A stretch of DNA of 11,958 bases from Clostridiales bacterium (GTDB taxonomy: Bacteria > Bacillota > Clostridia > Caldicoprobacterales > UBA3941), in contig JAAYKZ010000279.1 of the NCBI GenBank assembly GCA_012522165.1, forward strand, positions 1 through 11,958. Reading direction: 5' to 3'. Below the pieces are notes generated by a model, which was not told the origin of the DNA, made no database searches, and saw only the letters and a program-made list of their open reading frames with translations. Below are positions 1-7,371 of the stretch, one piece after another. Each line of letters starts with the position of its first letter. The stretch's first letter is position 1. The position numbers and the translations under genes were made by a program.

Positions 1-181
1 TAAATATACTATATATTTCATATATTATCCACTACCCAAAAAGGCAGTTTTTATAAGATTCACCTAGGATGTAGATAAATTACCATTTAGGACACAGTCT
101 AATTTTAACCTTGCTTATTGTTTGTATTGCATTTTCATACTTTTTTAGTTTATTTATTTACAAAGATTAAATTTTCAAATT

Positions 182-211
182 AAAAAAGTGCCTGATAAAA
201 AACAGGCACTT
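182..211 (-). terminator. Intrinsic terminator of the LCP gene
   Basis: Read on the minus strand, a 9-bp perfect stem (AAGTGCCTG at 203-211 pairing with CAGGCACTT at 186-194) encloses an 8-nt T-rich loop. The run of T residues continues past the stem at 185-182. It begins 4 nt after the stop codon of the LCP gene (stop 216-218), so it should end that transcript. Confidence 0.85.
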
Positions 212-215
212 GCAG

Positions 216-2033
216 TTACTGGTTTGTTTCAGATTCAGAGGTTCCAATTGATTCTGTTGCCTCGTTATCCATTTCATCCTTTTCACCAGCTTGTTTGCGC
301 TGCTCACAGCTATTAAATATATCTATTCCAGAATTCTTCAAATTCTCAGTAGCTTTTTTTATAGCTTGGGTGTCTTTAGAGTTTTTAGCTTGTTTGACAG
401 CGTCTATTTTTTGTCTGAGGGCACTTTCCTCTTCAGGTTTAATAATGCCCTTATATTTACCGATCTTAGCTTCAGTATCGGCTATTACTGCATCAGCATT
501 TTTAATTGCCTGATCCAATTCAGCCGCTGCCTTATTTTCTTTTTCTTTAGCCTCTTTGCGCTGTTGACAGGCCTTAAAAACTTCTCCTGCGTATACTTCC
601 AAATCGCCAATAGCCTGATTAATGGATTCAGTTTCCATAGAATTTATAGCTTGATTGACAGCTTCTATCCTCTTATTTAGATTTTCATTTTCTTGGGCAT
701 TTATAAAGCCTTTATATTCCTCCCTCTTTGCAGCAATTTGGCCTAGTACAGTTTGGGCTCTTTGTATAGCCTCATTTCGCTCATCTAAAACAGATTTTAA
801 ATTGGATACATATTGCCTACAATCTGAGCTTAGTTTATTGATATAATCAGTATCTCCATCTTCTATAGCATGGTTTATCTCAGAAATATAGGACTTAATC
901 TTCTCTCTCTCCTGATCCTTAATTATATTTTCATAGTTTGCTATAAGCTGATTACCATTATCTATTGCATCCTGTCCCTGGGCTACGGCTGCCTTATAAG
1001 CTTTTTCCTTTTCTTCCAACTCTTTCTTTATATATCTAATGTCATTTCTTTGGTCAATTTCAATTTCAACTCCGAAAATCTCCTTAATTAGTTCCTTTTT
1101 CTTATACTCATCTATACCCCAATAGCTTATACTGTCCATATCTAAGAATTCTCCAGGGATTGTATGAAACTGGATATCTTCTAACTCAATTTTAGCAGCA
1201 AACAGTGCTAGACCTGCAATCTGTTTTATATCTAAATTGGTATGGACTCTTTCCATAACAGCGGTATAATATCTAGGGAGTTTAAGTATTTGATCGGTGG
1301 ATTTTAGTTGATTAAATATAGCTAATACTATTTTCTGCTGACGCCCTACTCTGTCAATATCTACCATCCGTGTTTTACGAAATCTAGCATAATCTAATAC
1401 TTGCTGTCCATTCAGCCGCTGAAATCCTTCTTCTATCACCCTATTATCCACTCTTACTTTTACATCTACATCGTAATCTACACCACCCATGATATCTACA
1501 ATATCAATAACAACGTTCATGTCTACACCTACATAATAATTGATAGGAATTCCTCCCAAAAATTTACTTACTGTTTCCATAGTCTTTTCAAAACCCTGAC
1601 CCTTAAATCCTCCTCCACGTACAAAAGCAGCATTAATTTTCTCTCTATTTTTTCTTCCAGGTATTTCTACATAGCTATCCCTTGGAATAGATATAACATC
1701 TACTTTTTCATCATCAAAATCTATGGATATAAGCATAATGGTATCCGTACGAAAAGCACCCATAGTCTTATATCTCTGCTCATTAGCATCTAGACCTAAA
1801 AACAAAAAATTAACCCTATCGCTAAACAGGTAGGGATCCTTCAAAAGAGGGTCTATCTCATCCGCATCGCTTCCAGTATTTTCATCATTGCTTTTATTAG
1901 ATATTGTATTTTTCTCAGATGAATTCTCAAATAACCCCTTAGGATTATTAATTTGATAATAGCTATATATGCCATAGCCTGCTATGGATAAAATAATTAC
2001 TATAACCCCTATAAGCATATATTTCTTCTTCAT
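216..2033 (-). CDS. LytR-CpsA-Psr (LCP) family envelope protein with C-terminal helical repeats
   Basis: LCP proteins are membrane-anchored, extracytoplasmic phosphotransferases that attach polyprenyl-linked glycopolymers (teichoic acids, capsule) to peptidoglycan. This 605-aa product has a short basic N-terminus, one membrane segment (about residues 5-27), an acidic linker, and an LCP domain from about 74 to 245. Family landmarks are visible: FLFLGLD, FRTDTIML, ISIPRD, KINAAF and DIDRVGRQQ, which carry the conserved Arg/Asp residues that bind the lipid pyrophosphate and metal. After about residue 335 the protein becomes highly charged and helical, with three imperfect repeats (anchors YENIIK, YKGFIN and YKGIIK at about 367, 440 and 527), ending in a Glu/Ser/Thr-rich tail. 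The frame is open upstream to a TTG at 2057 and an ATG at 2042. I chose ATG 2033 because an AAAGGA sits 8 nt before it, while 2042 has no spacing from its purine stretch. It appears monocistronic, with its own promoter and terminator. Family is certain; the glycopolymer substrate is not readable. Confidence 0.93.
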   Translation of the reverse strand: MKKKYMLIGVIVIILSIAGYGIYSYYQINNPKGLFENSSEKNTISNKSNDENTGSDADEIDPLLKDPYLFSDRVNFLFLGLDANEQRYKTMGAFRTDTIMLISIDFDDEKVDVISIPRDSYVEIPGRKNREKINAAFVRGGGFKGQGFEKTMETVSKFLGGIPINYYVGVDMNVVIDIVDIMGGVDYDVDVKVRVDNRVIEEGFQRLNGQQVLDYARFRKTRMVDIDRVGRQQKIVLAIFNQLKSTDQILKLPRYYTAVMERVHTNLDIKQIAGLALFAAKIELEDIQFHTIPGEFLDMDSISYWGIDEYKKKELIKEIFGVEIEIDQRNDIRYIKKELEEKEKAYKAAVAQGQDAIDNGNQLIANYENIIKDQEREKIKSYISEINHAIEDGDTDYINKLSSDCRQYVSNLKSVLDERNEAIQRAQTVLGQIAAKREEYKGFINAQENENLNKRIEAVNQAINSMETESINQAIGDLEVYAGEVFKACQQRKEAKEKENKAAAELDQAIKNADAVIADTEAKIGKYKGIIKPEEESALRQKIDAVKQAKNSKDTQAIKKATENLKNSGIDIFNSCEQRKQAGEKDEMDNEATESIGTSESETNQ

Positions 2034-2090
2034 TTTTTCCATCCTTTCCAGCTTCAAAACTCATACCAATAAATGGCTAGTCTATAATAA

Positions 2091-2120
2091 AGTATACTAT
2101 ACCTTAAAAACATTTTTCAA
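2091..2120 (-). promoter_or_regulatory. Candidate sigma-A promoter for the LCP gene
   Basis: On the minus strand TTGAAA (2120-2115) is followed after 18 nt by TATACT (2096-2091); each matches the vegetative consensus at five of six positions. Transcription would start near 2084, giving a leader of about 50 nt. The site lies just downstream of the terminator of the preceding operon, which supports independent transcription of the LCP gene. An 8-bp palindrome AGTATACT covers the -10 element. This is read by eye only. Confidence 0.45.
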
Positions 2121-2136
2121 TCTGAAAAAGATATAC

Positions 2137-2169
2137 AAAAAAAGATTCTCTACCTAAAGTAGAGAATCT
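2137..2169 (-). terminator. Intrinsic terminator overlapping the end of the radical SAM gene
   Basis: On the minus strand an 11-bp perfect stem (AGATTCTCTAC at 2169-2159 with GTAGAGAATCT at 2153-2143) encloses the 5-nt loop TTTAG, followed by a run of seven T residues (2143-2137). The ascending arm encodes the last residues of the radical SAM protein and its TAG stop codon lies in the loop. It closes the zwf-cyclase-radical SAM unit. Confidence 0.88.
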
Positions 2170-3905
2170 AGTCTTGTTATCTTACTTTTGCTGAACACTT
2201 TATTTTGTATATTGTAATCAAAAAGTATGGCAGTTGGCCTTTTTCTTATTTGACCTGTGTCCAAAGCTTGAGCTACATCATAGTCAAATAACTCAATATG
2301 AGCCATACGGGAAATTTGGCTGGGAGTATATTGGGCCAGATGAGGTAAATATTGGGATATATTCTCGCTGCTGTTAAAGAAATTTCGAATAATCTTTTTT
2401 TCTTCTTGTGAAAGTTTTACCTCTATACCCTTAGGGTACCTAGAAGGTTTTTGTTGGGATACATAGTCTAGCTTTATCAAATCCTTTAAGAGGTCATGTT
2501 CTACCCCCTCAAGGCCCAGACCAAATTCTAAAAGAATTTCATAGAGTCTTATTTGGCTATGGGATATTTTATTGTATCCCTTTTCATCCCAGTATTCGGC
2601 AAATCTATCATATAACTTGTAGTAATCCTTATTAAATATATTGGCCAGATAATTAAGGCTGTTTTCAAATCGATGGGTATTATAATATTTCTCTACCAAA
2701 TCCTCTACACCCTTTAGTTTTAACAATTCTCCGTAGCTAATATCCTGATTTTCTAGCACCTCATAGGGAGGATGGGATATAAACTTATAATCCCAATGAC
2801 TCGCATTATTTCGTATACCTGATCCTTTAAGCAGCTTCAAAAAACCTAGTTGAAGCCTGTCAGGCTTTAGTTGGTAGACATCATTAAAGGACCTTTGAAA
2901 GGATAAATAGTTCTCCTCAGGTAAGCCAGCAATTAAATCTAGGTGAAGATGGATATTTCTAAACTCTTGAAGCTTGCTGACCCATTTTGCAAGTTTTTCG
3001 AAATCTGTCTTTCTTTTTATTATGTCCAAGGTCTTCTCTCTGGTGGACTGAACACCTATCTCAAACTGAAAAAGGCCTGGAGGTGCATCCTTTAGTACAT
3101 CCAGGGTTTCTTCATCTAAAAGGTCGCCACACATTTCAAAATGAAAATTAGTGTTTCCTCCCATATCCATAATCATTTTGAATATCACTCTGGCCCTTTT
3201 TGGGTTGCAGTTAAAGGTCCTGTCCACTAGCTTTACCTGGGGCAACCCTGCATCTATGAAGGTTTTAATATCTCTTTTTACCCTATCCAGGGAAAAATAT
3301 CTAACTCCTTGACTAGTAGAGGAAAGACAATATTGGCATTGGAAGGGACAACCTCTGGTTGTCTCATAATAAACTATTCGATTTTCCAGTCCTTCAAAGC
3401 CATCCTCGTAGGGAAAAGGAATAGTGTCCAAATCCTTAATTAGCTCCCTATCTCTGTTTTCGACAATTCTGTCGTTGAGTCTAAAAGTAACCCCATCCAA
3501 ATCATCCAAGGGTTTGTCCATGATTATTTTTTCTATTAGCAGGGGAAAGGTAATCTCCCCTTCTCCCCTTACGATAATATCTATATCCAGGTTTTGCTCC
3601 ATCAATGTCATGCTATCAAAGGATACCTCTGGCCCGCCAAGGATGATTATACAGTTAGGCATAACCTTTTTTAAGGACTCAACTATCATTAAAGTTTCCC
3701 TTATATTCCATATATAGCAGGAAAATGCTACAATATCCGGGCTGTGTTTGTATATGCTTCCTAAAATATCTTCCATATGATCATTTATAGTAAATTCATC
3801 CATTACAATAGTAACTGGTAGACTCTTGCAGCTAACCTTCAAATATCTTAAAGCTAAATTGCTGTGAATAAACTTTGAATTTAGGGTAGTCAATAATACT
3901 CTCAT
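2154..3905 (-). CDS. B12-binding-domain radical SAM protein (DUF4080 type)
   Basis: A 583-aa protein with the layout of cobalamin-binding radical SAM enzymes. An N-terminal Rossmann-like B12-binding domain spans about residues 1-130 (opening MRVLLTTLNSKF; ILGGPEVSFD near 88-97; VRGEGE near 112-117). The radical SAM core follows, with the 4Fe-4S cluster motif CPFQCQYC (C186, C190, C193). Further core landmarks are FEIGVQS near 281-287 and LIAGLPEE near 324-331. The region after about 370 fits the DUF4080 C-terminal domain common in Clostridia. Such enzymes reductively cleave S-adenosylmethionine to start radical chemistry, but no substrate can be assigned. The ATG overlaps the stop of the cyclase gene as ATGA (3905-3902), implying translational coupling. 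The stop codon lies in a terminator loop. The B12 domain lacks an obvious DxHxxG motif, so cobalamin may bind without a lower His ligand, or not at all. Family is secure; function is unknown. Confidence 0.9.
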   Translation of the reverse strand: MRVLLTTLNSKFIHSNLALRYLKVSCKSLPVTIVMDEFTINDHMEDILGSIYKHSPDIVAFSCYIWNIRETLMIVESLKKVMPNCIIILGGPEVSFDSMTLMEQNLDIDIIVRGEGEITFPLLIEKIIMDKPLDDLDGVTFRLNDRIVENRDRELIKDLDTIPFPYEDGFEGLENRIVYYETTRGCPFQCQYCLSSTSQGVRYFSLDRVKRDIKTFIDAGLPQVKLVDRTFNCNPKRARVIFKMIMDMGGNTNFHFEMCGDLLDEETLDVLKDAPPGLFQFEIGVQSTREKTLDIIKRKTDFEKLAKWVSKLQEFRNIHLHLDLIAGLPEENYLSFQRSFNDVYQLKPDRLQLGFLKLLKGSGIRNNASHWDYKFISHPPYEVLENQDISYGELLKLKGVEDLVEKYYNTHRFENSLNYLANIFNKDYYKLYDRFAEYWDEKGYNKISHSQIRLYEILLEFGLGLEGVEHDLLKDLIKLDYVSQQKPSRYPKGIEVKLSQEEKKIIRNFFNSSENISQYLPHLAQYTPSQISRMAHIELFDYDVAQALDTGQIRKRPTAILFDYNIQNKVFSKSKITRLDSLL

Positions 3906-4537
3906 ATTTTTATAGTATTCCTCTCCATTAAAAATGCTCTTACAGGTGAAGCCTCTACTCCTGGAATATTCAAAGGTGCTGCAATTAGAACGTAGGAGCC
4001 TTCATCAACATGCTTTAGCCGCAATCCTTCCAAGATCATAATCTTATTGCTCAGCAGAGTTTTATGGGTCTCATGATTGGGCTGATTTCGCTCTATCCCT
4101 AAACTATCAATACCAGCACCTATAACTCCCTTTTCCACCAAATACTCTGCACCACTCTTTTCCAGATAGATGAAGTTGGGATTAAATTCTTCATCCCAAG
4201 AGTTTTTAGTCTTGAAGAGTAGAAATTCCCCAGATTCAAACTCCTTTTTTATTAAATCATCTTTAGTAATACTATCTTCTATATGGGTCAAATCCAAAAC
4301 CCTACAAGGAGAAACTGATCTTTCAATGGGATAGACCCTTAGGTCCTCTCCTCCCTCTATCATGTGCAAGGGTGCATCTATGTGAGTCCCAGTGTGCATA
4401 TCTATGGATAGCCTGCTTTCATAGACACTACCACGGCTAAAATCCCGAACAACTTGGATATTGGGCCGCTTTTCATCTCTGTTCTTATAAACTGGCATAT
4501 CTATATGAATTGGCATAGATATATCAATAATAGTCAC
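3902..4537 (-). CDS. Cyclase / kynurenine formamidase-like metal-dependent hydrolase
   Basis: A 211-aa protein of the cyclase family (Pfam PF04199 type), which includes KynB kynurenine formamidase, isatin hydrolase and polyketide cyclases. The opening IIDISMPIHIDMPVY is typical. The family signature HxGTHxDxPxH is intact as HTGTHIDAPLH (His48, His52, Asp54 and His58 by this start) and supplies divalent-metal ligands. The substrate is unknown; no kynurenine-pathway neighbour supports calling it KynB. An ATG at 4543 opens the frame two residues earlier, but it directly abuts the GGAGGG ribosome binding site. The in-frame GTG at 4537 lies 6 nt downstream of that site and is the better start. The gene overlaps the 3' end of zwf by 14 nt, with its ribosome binding site inside zwf, and its TGA overlaps the radical SAM start. 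Coupled translation of all three is likely. Confidence 0.88.
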   Translation of the reverse strand: MTIIDISMPIHIDMPVYKNRDEKRPNIQVVRDFSRGSVYESRLSIDMHTGTHIDAPLHMIEGGEDLRVYPIERSVSPCRVLDLTHIEDSITKDDLIKKEFESGEFLLFKTKNSWDEEFNPNFIYLEKSGAEYLVEKGVIGAGIDSLGIERNQPNHETHKTLLSNKIMILEGLRLKHVDEGSYVLIAAPLNIPGVEASPVRAFLMERNTIKI

Positions 4538-6017
4538 ATACATCCCTCCATATTCTATTATCTCTTTCTATTAGCATTCTAGCTTCTTCTGGTCCCCAGC
4601 TTCCTGCCTCGTAATTAGGAAAATTAGGAGGTGTATTCTCCCAGGCCTTAGCAATACTATCAATAAATTTCCATGAGTATTCCACTTCATCCCATCTAGT
4701 AAAAAGAGTAGAATCCCCTCTTAAAACATCATACAACAATCTCTCATAAGCGTCCACTGATGCTACATCCACATGACAATTTTGACAAAAATCCATAGCA
4801 ACAGGAATAATTTCATTCCGTGCACCAGGTTTTTTTGCATTGAACTGAAGAAAAGCACCTTCTCTTGGCTGAATCTTTATGACCAGCAGATTAGACTCTA
4901 ATCCCTGAAACTCCTTAAAATATAAGACCTCTGGTGGTTTTGAGAATTGGATAGCAATCTCAGTGGTCTTACAGGGCATTCTCTTGCCAGTTCTTAAATA
5001 AAAAGGTACACCTGCCCATCGTATGTTGTTTACCATCACTTTCATAGCCACATAGGTTTCAGTGTTGGACTGTGGGTTTACCCTGTCCTCCTGTCGATAA
5101 CCTACTACCGGACGGTCTCCATCAAACCCATGTCCGTACTGACCCCTGACAACATTCTGTGCCACTTCCTCTGGAGTCATGGGGGATAGGGCTTTCAGAA
5201 CTTTAACCTTTTCATCCCTAACGGACTGATCGTCTAGGTTAACAGGTGGTTCCATGGCTGTCAACATTAGGAGCTGGAGCATATGGTTTTGCATCATGTC
5301 CCGTAGGGCGCCAGCACTATCGTAATAACCGCCTCTACTCTCTACTCCTACAGTTTCACTGGAGGTTATCTGTATGTGATCTATATGTTTATTGTTCCAA
5401 ATAGGTTCAAAAAGGGTATTGGCAAAGCGAATTACCATGATGTTTTGCATCATTTCCTTGCCTAAATAGTGATCAATTCTATAAATATGATCTTCATCAA
5501 AAACTTTGGTAAGATCCTTGTTGAGTTTTGTTGCAGACTCCAAATCCTTACCAAAAGGCTTTTCTATAACTACTCTCTGCCATGCTTGACCCCCATTAGG
5601 CGCAAGTCCGGCGCTTTTTATTCTCTCCACTACAGGACCAAAATGCTCTGGAGCAACGGCTAAATAATAGATTCTATTTCCCTGGGTACCGTACTTCTCA
5701 TCTAATTCATTTAAAAACTTGCCTAGTTCTCTATAGCCTTCGTTATTATAAAAATCATTTTTATAGTAATAAAAACGGGATATAATGTCCTTTAATTTCT
5801 TATTATCCATAGGTCTGATTCTTGAATATTTATTAATAGATTCAATAGCTTCTTCACGAAACTCGGAAGTAGTCTTATCCCTTCTTCCTACCGATACCAC
5901 TGCAAACTCCTGAGGCAATAATCCAGACAAATATAGATTATATACTGCAGGATAAAGCTTTCTGTGTGCTAAATCCCCTGTTCCACCAAAAATCACCAAT
6001 AGCGCGCGTATGTCCAT
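4524..6017 (-). CDS. zwf: Glucose-6-phosphate 1-dehydrogenase
   Basis: This cytoplasmic enzyme oxidises glucose-6-phosphate to 6-phosphogluconolactone with NAD(P)+, the entry step of the oxidative pentose phosphate pathway. The 497-aa product has normal length. It shows the N-terminal nucleotide-binding motif VIFGGTGDLAHRKLYP, then EKPFG (about 152-156), the active-site signature RIDHYLGKE (about 180-188), and the GALRDMMQNHMLQLL stretch whose His corresponds to the catalytic base. ATG 6017 has an excellent AAAGGAGG but only 2 nt from it. An upstream ATG at 6035 would add six residues and lacks a clear ribosome binding site, so the start is uncertain between these. No gnd or pgl gene is adjacent; instead it heads an overlapping unit with the cyclase and radical SAM genes. 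The 158-nt gap upstream contains short tandem repeats that could be regulatory. Confidence 0.96.
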   Translation of the reverse strand: MDIRALLVIFGGTGDLAHRKLYPAVYNLYLSGLLPQEFAVVSVGRRDKTTSEFREEAIESINKYSRIRPMDNKKLKDIISRFYYYKNDFYNNEGYRELGKFLNELDEKYGTQGNRIYYLAVAPEHFGPVVERIKSAGLAPNGGQAWQRVVIEKPFGKDLESATKLNKDLTKVFDEDHIYRIDHYLGKEMMQNIMVIRFANTLFEPIWNNKHIDHIQITSSETVGVESRGGYYDSAGALRDMMQNHMLQLLMLTAMEPPVNLDDQSVRDEKVKVLKALSPMTPEEVAQNVVRGQYGHGFDGDRPVVGYRQEDRVNPQSNTETYVAMKVMVNNIRWAGVPFYLRTGKRMPCKTTEIAIQFSKPPEVLYFKEFQGLESNLLVIKIQPREGAFLQFNAKKPGARNEIIPVAMDFCQNCHVDVASVDAYERLLYDVLRGDSTLFTRWDEVEYSWKFIDSIAKAWENTPPNFPNYEAGSWGPEEARMLIERDNRIWRDVCDYY

Positions 6018-6077
6018 CGCCTCCTTTATAAACATTTCCCGTCAACATTCTCAAAAATAAACCTAATATAAATATTA

Positions 6078-6116
6078 ATACCCATAAACCACTTCCATAA
6101 ACCTTTTCTATAAACC
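6078..6116 (-). repeat. Three 13-bp tandem repeats in the zwf leader
   Basis: On the minus strand three consecutive 13-nt units begin GGTTTAT (6116-6104, 6103-6091, 6090-6078) and continue AGAAAA, GGAAGT and GGGTAT. A fourth GGTTTAT occurs at 6063-6057, 27 nt after the last one. They sit 60-100 nt upstream of the zwf start. They could be binding sites for a regulator, or chance in AT-rich DNA. Confidence 0.5.
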
Positions 6117-6175
6117 ATTCCATTTGGCATATAATCTAATTCAGAATTTATTTGTCTAATTACTTACTTTTATCT

Positions 6176-7195
6176 CTAGGCTTTTGGTTTTATAAAATTG
6201 CTGATACTATCCCATAGAATAAACAATATGCCTGCCAAAATATTCAAATAATAACTAATGATCCTCCATAAAAGCATAGCCATAAAAATCAGATTTCTGG
6301 GAAAGAAGAATCTAAAGAAAATCATAAATCCTGTCTCTGAAGCGCCCGTTGAACCTGGTGTGGGGACAAAGGAAACAGCTAAATATAAAAGTGCTTGAAC
6401 TAATAATATGTTTACCCACTTCTCCTCTGTCAAGCCTAGCCCCTTGTATATAAAAAAAGTAATGCTAAAAAAACACAGCAGCTGTAGAGCTGTTAATAAG
6501 CTCATATTTAACATTGCTATGGCATTACCTTGCATAAGCTTAATACCATTATGGAAATCCTCAACATGGGATTTTAGCTTTTCCTTGGTCCTAGCTGGAT
6601 CCCTTATAAGCTTTATTTTGCTTAATATACTTATTGTATTAAAAACTAAGCCCTTTACAACCCCCTTACTAATGGACAAAAAAACAAGGAGTAAAATAGC
6701 TCCTGCATTTATAATAAACCCAAATACTGAAAACCAAAATACCCAAGTATTGTAACTATATATATCCCTTCCCTTCCATATAAATGCCAAAGCACCAAAT
6801 ACGGAAAGCACTACTTGATAGACCAAAAACTTTACCATTAAAATTGAACTGGCTGATCCTCCAGGCACTCCCATTTTGGCCATATAATACATCTGAGCGG
6901 GCTGCCCCCCACTTGCAAAAGGGGTAATGGCATTGTAGTATTGGCCAATGACCGCAACCTTAAAACTCTTCCAAAAGCTTTTTTGTCCGTGTATACAGCT
7001 GACAGTATAGTTTAGAATGGCTGCGTCCATAATCCAATATAATACCATAGAGCCTACTGCTGCTATAATCCAGCCAGGCCTTGCATTATAGAATATCTTA
7101 CCTATATCCTTAATCTCTGGGTCCAAAATTCCTATTAAAGCTATTATAAAGATATTCAATGCTATATATAGTAGAGACCATTTCTTTTTATTCAT
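6176..7195 (-). CDS. Lysylphosphatidylglycerol synthase TM region / UPF0104 flippase-like membrane protein
   Basis: A 339-aa integral membrane protein with about seven or eight hydrophobic segments (roughly 7-24, 41-62, 80-92, 118-139, 151-175, 225-250, 259-279, 303-328). Two family hallmarks of the LPG_synthase_TM/UPF0104 (YbhN-like) group are present: TPFASGGQPAQ (about 91-101) and PTPGSTGASE (about 278-287). The corresponding half of MprF flips aminoacylated phosphatidylglycerol across the membrane. This gene lacks the C-terminal aminoacyltransferase domain, so it is a stand-alone membrane half. Lipid or lipid-linked glycan translocation is an inference, not a demonstrated role. The frame is open from 7234, but ATG 7195 is preceded by AGGAGG 4 nt away and starts MNKKKW, followed by the first membrane segment. 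No terminator is evident between it and zwf (158 nt), so some read-through is possible. Confidence 0.88.
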   Translation of the reverse strand: MNKKKWSLLYIALNIFIIALIGILDPEIKDIGKIFYNARPGWIIAAVGSMVLYWIMDAAILNYTVSCIHGQKSFWKSFKVAVIGQYYNAITPFASGGQPAQMYYMAKMGVPGGSASSILMVKFLVYQVVLSVFGALAFIWKGRDIYSYNTWVFWFSVFGFIINAGAILLLVFLSISKGVVKGLVFNTISILSKIKLIRDPARTKEKLKSHVEDFHNGIKLMQGNAIAMLNMSLLTALQLLCFFSITFFIYKGLGLTEEKWVNILLVQALLYLAVSFVPTPGSTGASETGFMIFFRFFFPRNLIFMAMLLWRIISYYLNILAGILFILWDSISNFIKPKA

Positions 7196-7219
7196 ATTTC
7201 CTCCTACTAGTATAAGATA

Positions 7220-7253
7220 ATTAGATATTACCATTAACTCTTGTTACAATCAA
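7220..7253 (-). promoter_or_regulatory. Candidate promoter for the flippase-like gene
   Basis: Two overlapping minus-strand readings are possible: TTGATT (7253-7248), 17 nt, TAATAT (7230-7225); or TTGTAA (7249-7244), 18 nt, TCTAAT (7225-7220). Both have moderate matches to the vegetative consensus and lie 25-58 nt upstream of the start codon. A 10-bp palindrome CAATATATTG (7251-7260) overlaps the -35 side. Confidence 0.3.
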
Positions 7254-7333
7254 TATATTGCTATTTTATCATAGGGTTACAATACTAAGCATATTATATA
7301 GCTATAAACCTGTTTCACTTCTTTTGTTGGGGG

Positions 7334-7339
7334 TATAAA
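7334..7339 (+). promoter_or_regulatory. Possible -10 element of the small plus-strand gene
   Basis: TATAAA preceded by GGGGG lies 38 nt upstream of the small ORF's ATG. No good -35 box is visible 16-18 nt upstream, so this may be a weak promoter, one needing an activator, or one used by an alternative sigma factor. Confidence 0.25.
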
Positions 7340-7371
7340 TAAGCAAAATAAAAAGGAGGGCTTGGCATATT

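Noticed and set aside
1..181. Possible promoter or mobile-element remnant in the AT-rich left edge (GGACACAGTC, several TATA-like words)
   Set aside because: No ORF, no paired -35/-10 elements at good spacing and no inverted terminal repeats. Composition alone explains the motifs.
291..680. Plus-strand ORFs rich in Phe/Ser/Leu opposite the LCP repeat region
   Set aside because: They are the reverse complement of Glu/Lys/Ala-rich helical repeats, which yields long open frames by composition; the LCP frame is the real one.
3902..4537. Naming the cyclase kynB
   Set aside because: The metal-binding motif is shared by many hydrolases and cyclases, and no kynureninase or tryptophan dioxygenase gene is nearby.
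5938..6123. 61-aa minus-strand ORF (starts MEWFIEKVYG) with a hydrophobic stretch upstream of zwf
   Set aside because: No ribosome binding site before its ATG, and its second half is the zwf N-terminal region in another frame. The repeated WFIEKVYGSGLW segment comes from the 13-bp repeats.
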